The position numbers were made by a program, and so were the translations under genes. From NCBI GenBank assembly GCA_019420325.1, contig JAHZHK010000150.1, forward strand, positions 1 through 6,143: a stretch of DNA of 6,143 nt. Direction: 5' to 3'. The stretch is from Coriobacteriaceae bacterium (GTDB lineage: Bacteria; Actinomycetota; Coriobacteriia; Coriobacteriales; UMGS124). Under the pieces are notes generated by a model that had not been told where the DNA came from, did not search any database, and worked only from the letters and a program-made list of their open reading frames with translations. Positions 1-5,091 of the stretch are shown in pieces; positions within the stretch are counted from its first letter, which is position 1, and the number at the start of each line of letters is the position of its first letter.

Positions 1-821
1 ACGGTCTTGAACGACTTGGCCTCCTCGAGCGAGTAGTTGCCCGTGATGGAGACGTCGCCGTTGGTGATGGCGGTCTGCACGGCAGGGGCGCTCTGGACCA
101 CACCGTCAAGCAGGATGGCGATGCGGCTCTTCGTGTCGGCCAGAACCCTCGTCACGTCGCCGAAGGCCTTGGTGCCTTGGGCGTCGAGGTGCAGGTTGAC
201 GGCGTAATAGGCGCTGCCCGAGCTCTGCATGCCGATGGTGACGCTCTCGATCTGGTCGCCGGTCATGAAGGCCTCGTAGGTGCCGGGCTCAAGCTTCACG
301 CCCGTAGCGCCGGCGTTGATCTTGGCCAGGGCGTCCTGGTCGGCGATGTCGTTGAGGTCGACGAACTCAAGGGTGCCGGTGGTACCCATGGTGTCGATGA
401 CCTCCTGGGCGTTGGTGGCGCCAGGAATCTGAATGAGAATCTGGTTCGTGCCCTGACGCTGAACGGTGGCCTCGCTGGCACCCAGGGAGTTCACGCGGTT
501 CGTGACGATTGCCACAGCCGACTCCATATCGGTGTCGGTGACGTCCGACCCATCGGGCTTTTCGGCAGTCATGATGACCGAGACGCCACCCTTGATGTCG
601 AGGCCCTGCGTGATCTTCTGGTCAAGCGGCCAGAAGCCCACGAAGCACACGGCCAGCAGCACGACAAGCACCACGAGCACGCTCACATAGCGACGCACGT
701 CGGGCTTCATCGCCTTCTTGTGCGGCTTTTTCTTGGATTTCTTCGGTGCGGGTCGCGCCGCGCCCGAGGCTTCCGCCCAGGCTTGAGCCACGCTGTGCGG
801 CTCAGCGTTCTTATCCGACAT
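1..821 (-). CDS. secD: Protein translocase subunit SecD, N-terminal part (cut by left window edge)
   Basis: SecD works with SecF in the cytoplasmic membrane and uses the proton gradient to help pull preproteins through SecYEG. Translating the minus strand from ATG at 821 gives 273 complete residues that run off the edge without a stop. A lysine-rich cytoplasmic tail (residues 1-44, with KKSKKKPHKK at 27-36) precedes one membrane segment at about 45-65. The family motif GLDIKGG follows at 73-79. The RVNSLGASE and QRQG region at 109-124 and the LLDGVVQSAP block at 237-246, followed by GNYSLEEA, belong to the first periplasmic domain (P1). The remaining transmembrane helices lie outside the window. 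The start is supported by AAGGGAG five bases upstream. It lies 74 bases downstream of tgt on the same strand, the usual position of yajC-secD-secF in many bacteria, but no yajC lies between. SecD is certain from the motifs; a SecDF fusion cannot be excluded. Confidence 0.95.
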   Translation of the reverse strand, partial: MSDKNAEPHSVAQAWAEASGAARPAPKKSKKKPHKKAMKPDVRRYVSVLVVLVVLLAVCFVGFWPLDQKITQGLDIKGGVSVIMTAEKPDGSDVTDTDMESAVAIVTNRVNSLGASEATVQRQGTNQILIQIPGATNAQEVIDTMGTTGTLEFVDLNDIADQDALAKINAGATGVKLEPGTYEAFMTGDQIESVTIGMQSSGSAYYAVNLHLDAQGTKAFGDVTRVLADTKSRIAILLDGVVQSAPAVQTAITNGDVSITGNYSLEEAKSFKT

Positions 822-826
822 ATCAG

Positions 827-833
827 CTCCCTT
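827..833 (-). promoter_or_regulatory. Ribosome binding site of secD
   Basis: AAGGGAG on the minus strand lies five bases before the ATG at 821. It fixes the secD start after a spacer that otherwise has no coding content. Confidence 0.7.
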
Positions 834-841
834 GTTTGCCG

Positions 842-861
842 GGCACGCGACAACACGTGCC
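842..861 (-). other. Stable RNA hairpin in the tgt-secD spacer
   Basis: Read as minus-strand RNA, GGCACGUG and CGCGUGCC pair over eight base pairs (one a G-U) around a four-base UUGU loop. The plus-strand version has an A-C mismatch at the G-U position, so the structure favours the tgt-to-secD transcript. It ends eight bases before the secD ribosome binding site. No U-run follows, so it does not look like an intrinsic terminator. It could be a processing or mRNA-stabilising hairpin that sets secD expression apart from tgt. The pairing is seen directly; the role is inferred. Confidence 0.5.
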
Positions 862-882
862 TCAGCACTGACAGATTACGAC

Positions 883-888
883 AGTATA
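883..888 (-). promoter_or_regulatory. Possible -10 box for secD (weak)
   Basis: TATACT on the minus strand differs from TATAAT at one position. It lies just after the tgt stop, where the sequence becomes AT-rich. No convincing -35 box is found 16-18 bases upstream (CGCAAA sits there). If used, transcription would begin near 876 and the hairpin at 842-861 would lie in the 5' untranslated region of secD. Confidence 0.25.
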
Positions 889-895
889 AGCCTAA

Positions 896-2038
896 TTAGT
901 AATCGTTTGCGGCAGGGCTTGACATCCACGCGTCCAGGAACTGCTTGTATGCGCCGGCCATGATGGCCTCACGAGCCAAGTCCATGAGGTGCACGAGGAA
1001 ATAGACGTTGTGGATGGAGAGCAGGATGCCCGCGAGCATCTCCTTTTGCGTCACGAGGTGACGGATGTAACCGCGGGTGTAGCCGCCCGTGCACACAGGG
1101 CACGTGCACTCGGGGTCGATGGGACCATGATCATGGGCGTACTTGGCGTTCTTCATGTTCATGCGGCCAAAATGGGAGAACGCCGTCCCCGAGCGAGCGG
1201 TGCGAGTGGGCAGCACGCAGTCGAACATGTCGATGCCGCAGGCAACGCCGCGCACAAGCGTCGTGGGGTTGCCCACGCCCATGAGGTAGCGGGGCTTGTT
1301 GCGGGGCATGTACTGGGAGGCAAGCGGGGCAAGCGTCTCGAACATGAGCTCGTGAGGCTCGCCCACGCTGTAGCCGCCAATGCCGTAACCCGGGAAGTTG
1401 CCACAGTTCTCGAGGTGCTCAAGGGAGCGCACGCGCAGGTCAAGGTGCATGCCACCCTGCACGATGCCGAAGAGGGCCTGGTCGGGGCGCGTATGAGCCG
1501 CAAAGCAACGGTCGGCCCAGCGGCTAGAAAGCTCCACGGCACGCTCCACCTGCGAGCGGTCGGCCGGGTAGCCCACACACTGGTCGAGCTGCATGCAGAT
1601 GTCCGAGCCCAGGCGCTGCGCGATGGCCATGTTGTCCTCGGGCGACCAGAAGACGTGCTTGCCGTCGTAATCGTCAGCACGGAACTCCACGCCGCCGTCG
1701 GAAAGCTTGACGAGGTCGCCGTGGGAGAAGACCTGGAAGCCGCCCGAATCGGTGAGGATGGGTTTGTCCCAGTTCATGAACTTGTGCACGCCGCCAAACT
1801 CGGCGACGGTCTCAGAGCCGGGACGCATCTCCAGGTGGTAGGTGTTGTTGAGCACGATCTGGGCGCCCAAGGAGGCAACCGTGTCGGGCAGCAGGCCCTT
1901 GACGGTGCCTTTGGTGCCAACGGGCATGAAGACGGGCGTGTGGATGTCGCCATGGGCGGTGTGGAAGACACCGGCCCTGGCGTGCGTGCCGGGGTCCTCG
2001 GCGAGAACCTCGTAGGTAAACAGCTTCGAATCGCTCAA
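896..2038 (-). CDS. tgt: tRNA-guanine(34) transglycosylase (queuine tRNA-ribosyltransferase)
   Basis: Tgt swaps guanine 34 in GUN anticodons of tRNA-Asp, -Asn, -His and -Tyr for the queuosine precursor (preQ1 in most bacteria, queuine in some salvagers). The 380-residue protein has the usual family length and is one TIM barrel with a zinc site. Visible landmarks are DSGGFQ at 97-102 (general-base aspartate D97), LDQC at 151-154 in the base pocket, GIVQGG at 191-196, GGYSVGEP at 221-228, and MFDCVLPTR at 271-279 with the presumed nucleophile D273. The zinc ligands are C311, C313, C316 and H343. The last spacing is one residue longer than in the E. coli enzyme because of an extra glycine near 318-319. 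Translation starts at TTG (2038), with AAGGAG five bases upstream; the first in-frame ATG lies well inside the conserved fold. It is divergent from the U32 gene and upstream of secD. No queuosine synthesis or uptake genes are in the window, so the natural substrate is open. Confidence 0.97.
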   Translation of the reverse strand: MSDSKLFTYEVLAEDPGTHARAGVFHTAHGDIHTPVFMPVGTKGTVKGLLPDTVASLGAQIVLNNTYHLEMRPGSETVAEFGGVHKFMNWDKPILTDSGGFQVFSHGDLVKLSDGGVEFRADDYDGKHVFWSPEDNMAIAQRLGSDICMQLDQCVGYPADRSQVERAVELSSRWADRCFAAHTRPDQALFGIVQGGMHLDLRVRSLEHLENCGNFPGYGIGGYSVGEPHELMFETLAPLASQYMPRNKPRYLMGVGNPTTLVRGVACGIDMFDCVLPTRTARSGTAFSHFGRMNMKNAKYAHDHGPIDPECTCPVCTGGYTRGYIRHLVTQKEMLAGILLSIHNVYFLVHLMDLAREAIMAGAYKQFLDAWMSSPAANDY

Positions 2039-2043
2039 GAGCT

Positions 2044-2049
2044 CTCCTT
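2044..2049 (-). promoter_or_regulatory. Ribosome binding site deciding the TTG start of tgt
   Basis: AAGGAG on the minus strand lies five bases before TTG at 2038. An ATG a few bases further upstream is in another frame, so the near-consensus site supports the TTG as the true start. Confidence 0.75.
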
Positions 2050-2114
2050 GTCATGAGTTGCGTAATGCCCGCGTCCATCGTGCAGACAGGGGACGTAAGG
2101 CGGTTTCTGCGGTA

Positions 2115-2131
2115 TAGAATAAGCCATTCTA
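2115..2131. promoter_or_regulatory. 17-bp inverted repeat in the divergent tgt/U32 promoter region
   Basis: TAGAAT (2115-2120), a five-base spacer, then ATTCTA (2126-2131) form a perfect six-base inverted repeat in the AT-richest part of the 158-base divergent intergenic region. Each arm, read on its own strand, is TAGAAT, one mismatch from a -10 box. The element may therefore be two opposed, overlapping -10 boxes serving the U32 gene (plus) and tgt (minus), or an operator for a dimeric regulator. Neither side has a recognisable TTGACA-like -35 box at 16-18 bases, so the promoter reading is tentative. Confidence 0.35.
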
Positions 2132-2196
2132 CTGTACTTCCAGCAAACACGCACGGATTACCACGACCGAGCGCTCAACCACGAAAGAACGAGAAC

Positions 2197-4689
2197 ATGG
2201 ACGCAACGCAGATGCAGCGCACGCACAAGGCCCCCGAGCTCTTGAGCCCGGCTGGAACACAGGACGCGTTCAAGGCAGCGCTCGCCGCAGGGGCCGACGC
2301 CATTTACTGCGGCCTTGGCAGCTTCAATGCGCGACGCAACGCCGACAACCTGGACCTCGACCAGCTCCGCGAGTGCTGCGAGCTGGCCCATCTGGCGGGC
2401 ACGCGCGTCTACATCACGGTGAACATCCTTATCGCCCAAGAGGAGATGCCCCGGGCGCTCGCCCTCGTGCATGACTGCCACCTTGCCGGCGCCGACGCCT
2501 TCATCATGGCCGACTGGGGCCTCATCTCGCTGACCCGCACCCTGTGGCCGCAGATCGAGATTCACCTCTCCACCCAGGGCAACGTCAACGATGCCGCAGG
2601 CGTTCGCTTCGCCAAAGAGGTCGGCTGCTCGCGTGTGACACTGTCGCGCGAGATGACGCTTCCCGAAATCGAGTCGTGCTCGCATGAGGGGGTCGAACTC
2701 GAGGTGTTCGCACATGGCGCCATCTGCGTGTGCTACTCGGGGCTGTGCCTGCTCAGCAGCATGCAGCGTGGAAAGTCGGCCAACCGCGGCCTGTGCCGTC
2801 AGCCTTGCCGCCTTCCCTACCGCCTTGTCGATGAAAAAGGCACGCAGCGCGACCGCATGAACGGAACGCGCCTCATGTCGCCGCGTGACAACTGCACGAT
2901 CGCCGACATTGACGCGCTCGTCGAGGCGGGATGCGCAAGCATGAAGCTTGAGGGCAGAATGAAGGCCCCCGACTATGTGGGCACCGTCACAAAGGCATAC
3001 CGCGCCGCACTCGACGAGTGGGAGCAAGGCGGAGACCCGCGTGTGGACGCCGCGGTCATGCGCGACTTGGCACGCGCCTTTAACCGCAACTTCACCGACG
3101 GCTACCTGCACGGCGAGCACGACAACGACTTCATGAGCTACAAGCGTGGCAACAACCGCGGCCAGTACGCCGGCAGCATCATTCAGGCAAAAGGCAAGAA
3201 GGCCATCGCCGACCTCACCGAGCCCGTAGGAGTTGGCGACCTTCTCGAGATTCGCAACCCCGACAACTTCGACGACTATGTGACGGCGCCCTGCCCACGC
3301 ACGACCGACGGACCTACCCAGCTCGCGCTCGACCTGCCGCGTGCCATGGGCGCCGGCTGCGACGTGCGCGTCATCCGCAGCGAGCATGGTATGACGCAGG
3401 CACGCGAGTTCGCCGCGCGCGCCTGGCCCCGCAAACGTGCAGTGCATGTGCATGTCGTCGCGCGTCTCGGCGAGCCTTTCATTGTCGAACTGGAGACGAT
3501 TGCCGGAGACGCCCATCCCGACATGAGACGCGATGTCGTACGCGCACGTGCTGCAGGGTTCTGTGTGGAGGCGGCCCGCAGCCGAGCTGTGAGCAAAGAG
3601 GACCTGCGCGAGCATGTGGGGCGCTTTGGCACCAGCCCCTTTGAAGCAGCTAGCTGGGATATTGAGATGGACGAAGGCGTCGGCATGTCTTTCTCTGCCG
3701 TGCACGCCGTGCGCGCCGAGGCTGTGCAAGCGCTCAAAGACGAGATTTTGAAGCCCTGGACGGATGAGAGGCCCTCGACGGCACCCGCCCCCTTAAGCCT
3801 CAGCGCACGCAAAAGGCGCGGTGTCTGCGATCCCTCGCAGGCCAAGCTCTGCGCCCATGTGACCACGCCCGAGGATGCCCAGGCGGCACTTGAGGCAGGG
3901 GCTGACCTCGTCTATGTCTCGGCCATCGACCTGGCTCTTGGCCCGGCAAGCAGCGCCCGCAAGCGAGCGGATGCCCTTACCCAGACCGACGCGGCGTGGC
4001 CCCAAGGCGTCATCTGCATCTTGCCTGCCGTCGCACGCACGGCCGACCACGCGGCCGTGGACGCTCTGGACCTAACGGACACCCATGAGATTGCCATTTC
4101 GAACGTCTCATGGCTTGAGGATGCCTGCAAGAGCGGGGCCGAGGTCTGGCTCACCGACGAGATGGAGCTGCACAACACCGCCGCCTTCGAGTTCATGGCC
4201 GCACGTGGCGTCAAGGGCGCATGGCTCTCCTGCGAGCTCGACCTGCTCGAGATCTCCCAGCTCGCCACCACAAGCGAGCTTGAACTTGGCATAAAAGTCT
4301 GGGGGCACATCCGCACCATGACCTGTGAGCACTGCATGCTGCAGAGCATGGGCGACTGCTCCAAGACCTGCGCGACCTGCGCCCGTCGCTCACTCAAGCT
4401 CGAGATGCGCGACGAGTTCGACCGCCCGAGCATCGTGACCTCCGACGCCCTGGGCCGCGCCGGTGTGTGGCAGGCTGAGGTTCTCGACGCCACGCCGCAG
4501 ATGGCAGAGCTCATGCGTTGCGGCGTGGGCCGCTTCGGTGTGGACTGCCGCCTCTGCGATAGCCCCCAAGAGACGGCCGAGGCGGTACGCCATGTGAAGG
4601 CCGCGCTCGATGCCGTCCGCAACGGCAAGATGGCCGCCCCTCGCGCTGCAAGCGCGACAAGCGGCCATCTCTTCGAACGCATCGGGTAA
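2197..4689 (+). CDS. U32-family (DUF3656, RlhA-like) protein with two barrel-like halves; probable RNA-modifying enzyme
   Basis: This 830-residue protein belongs to the family long annotated as 'peptidase U32/collagenase'. Characterised relatives are iron-sulfur hydroxylation factors: RlhA for 23S rRNA C2501, TrhP for tRNA U34 and UbiU/UbiV for ubiquinone precursors. The first barrel (about 12-270) opens with ELLSPAG at 14-20. It carries the full U32 signature at 169-187 (EVF, HGAIC with C177, SGLC with C184), then GLC and QPC (C200, C204), C233 in SPRDNC, and MKLEGRMK at 249-256. C177, C184, C200 or C204, and C233 are the likely cluster ligands. A DUF3656-like middle region (about 280-520) and a linker lead to a second barrel-like half (about 548-800) with another cysteine cluster: C710, C713, C721, C725, C728. 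The reading frame is open back to 2053, but those 48 extra residues look non-coding, so ATG 2197 is preferred despite a weak ribosome binding site. A protease role is unlikely. The substrate is inferred, with 23S rRNA the best guess. Confidence 0.9.
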   Translation: MDATQMQRTHKAPELLSPAGTQDAFKAALAAGADAIYCGLGSFNARRNADNLDLDQLRECCELAHLAGTRVYITVNILIAQEEMPRALALVHDCHLAGADAFIMADWGLISLTRTLWPQIEIHLSTQGNVNDAAGVRFAKEVGCSRVTLSREMTLPEIESCSHEGVELEVFAHGAICVCYSGLCLLSSMQRGKSANRGLCRQPCRLPYRLVDEKGTQRDRMNGTRLMSPRDNCTIADIDALVEAGCASMKLEGRMKAPDYVGTVTKAYRAALDEWEQGGDPRVDAAVMRDLARAFNRNFTDGYLHGEHDNDFMSYKRGNNRGQYAGSIIQAKGKKAIADLTEPVGVGDLLEIRNPDNFDDYVTAPCPRTTDGPTQLALDLPRAMGAGCDVRVIRSEHGMTQAREFAARAWPRKRAVHVHVVARLGEPFIVELETIAGDAHPDMRRDVVRARAAGFCVEAARSRAVSKEDLREHVGRFGTSPFEAASWDIEMDEGVGMSFSAVHAVRAEAVQALKDEILKPWTDERPSTAPAPLSLSARKRRGVCDPSQAKLCAHVTTPEDAQAALEAGADLVYVSAIDLALGPASSARKRADALTQTDAAWPQGVICILPAVARTADHAAVDALDLTDTHEIAISNVSWLEDACKSGAEVWLTDEMELHNTAAFEFMAARGVKGAWLSCELDLLEISQLATTSELELGIKVWGHIRTMTCEHCMLQSMGDCSKTCATCARRSLKLEMRDEFDRPSIVTSDALGRAGVWQAEVLDATPQMAELMRCGVGRFGVDCRLCDSPQETAEAVRHVKAALDAVRNGKMAAPRAASATSGHLFERIG

Positions 4690-4721
4690 CCCACAGAGGG
4701 TTCCGCGACTCTTTTGAACAA

Positions 4722-4744
4722 GAAGGGGCGGCTTAGCCCTCTTC
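4722..4744 (-). terminator. Probable terminator hairpin at the convergent junction
   Basis: GAAGGGGC (4722-4729) pairs with GCCC-CTTC (4736-4744, base 4740 bulged): eight base pairs around a six-base loop. On the minus strand it is followed by TTGTTC, a weak U-rich tail, so it best fits termination of the acyl-CoA ligase/DUF1292-like transcript. On the plus strand no T-run follows, but it may still help stop U32 transcription. A second, smaller plus-strand hairpin (AACCC 4688-4692, GGGTT 4698-4702) overlaps the U32 stop codon, with TTTT only at 4712-4715. The TAA of the minus-strand gene (4733-4735) lies in the loop. Confidence 0.5.
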
Positions 4745-5074
4745 GTCAGCAAGCACCTCATCGAGGACCTCGAGCACCATGGGTTTGAGGTCCTCTTCTA
4801 TATCAACCAAGTCAACAACAGGGGGCTTCTTCGGCGTCATGCCATGCTCCACGGCGTACTGGGCCGCCCCCACCTGCTCGGGGTCAACCACGACCGAGGC
4901 GTACATCGCCTCCTCGCCCGCCTCATCGCTCACGAGGTCGGTGTACACCAGGTAGATGGGGCCCGCCTCCTCAAAGGAGAAAGACAGGAGGGCGTCGTAG
5001 CGGCACATGACGCCTTCCTCGTCCAGGCAGCGAAACGCGAAGTCGTACGTCTCAAACGTTACAAAGTCGTGCAC
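4733..5074 (-). CDS. Small acidic DUF1292-like protein
   Basis: This is a 113-residue cytoplasmic protein with no signal peptide or membrane segment. About a quarter of its residues are Asp or Glu. The pattern of a short strand (residues 4-16), a CLDEEG turn (16-21), a strand with an aromatic-acidic loop (30-44), then EEAMYASVVVDPEQ (54-67) resembles DUF1292 proteins (YrzB-like), whose function is unknown. A proline-containing loop (81-86) and an acidic C-terminal helix (91-113) extend beyond the typical short family core. Translation starts at GTG 5074, with AGGGGAG four bases upstream, 17 bases after the stop of the acyl-CoA ligase. Co-transcription with that gene is likely, but DUF1292 genes are not known to me as partners of acyl-CoA ligases. 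The family call is by eye and moderate; that the gene is real is well supported by the spacing, ribosome binding site and terminator. Confidence 0.75.
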   Translation of the reverse strand: MHDFVTFETYDFAFRCLDEEGVMCRYDALLSFSFEEAGPIYLVYTDLVSDEAGEEAMYASVVVDPEQVGAAQYAVEHGMTPKKPPVVDLVDIEEDLKPMVLEVLDEVLADEEG

Positions 5075-5078
5075 GTCG

Positions 5079-5085
5079 CTCCCCT
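5079..5085 (-). promoter_or_regulatory. Ribosome binding site deciding the GTG start of the DUF1292-like gene
   Basis: AGGGGAG on the minus strand lies four bases before GTG at 5074, inside the 17-base spacer after the acyl-CoA ligase stop. It supports the non-ATG start and translation from a shared mRNA. Confidence 0.65.
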
Positions 5086-5091
5086 ATCCCT

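Noticed and set aside
842..861. Intrinsic terminator between tgt and secD
   Set aside because: The stem is good, but no U-run follows in either direction, and the secD ribosome binding site begins eight bases later.
177..899. 240-codon open frame on the plus strand over the secD region
   Set aside because: It is antisense to the clear SecD reading frame, which is easily missed because it has no stop within the window.
989..2056. 355-codon open frame on the plus strand opposite tgt
   Set aside because: All catalytic and zinc residues of Tgt are on the minus strand. The plus-strand frame has low-complexity, His/Val/Gly-rich composition and no ribosome binding site that fits.
2053..2196. 48-residue N-terminal extension of the U32 protein
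   Set aside because: It overlaps the divergent promoter region and the tgt ribosome binding site, contains a TTA codon that is rare in such GC-rich genes, and precedes the family's normal N-terminus. ATG 2197 is preferred.
2158..3729. 523-codon open frame on the minus strand opposite the U32 gene
   Set aside because: Its translation has no recognisable motif and is rich in Val, Ala, His and Arg, as expected from the complement of GC-rich codons. The plus-strand U32 signature residues are exact, so this is an antisense shadow.
2197..4689. A secreted collagenase or protease
   Set aside because: There is no signal peptide and no protease catalytic motif. The cysteine pattern matches iron-sulfur U32 modification enzymes.
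3912..4721. 269-codon minus-strand open frame across the end of the U32 gene
   Set aside because: It is Ser/Ala/Arg-rich without motifs and lies wholly opposite the conserved second half of the U32 protein.
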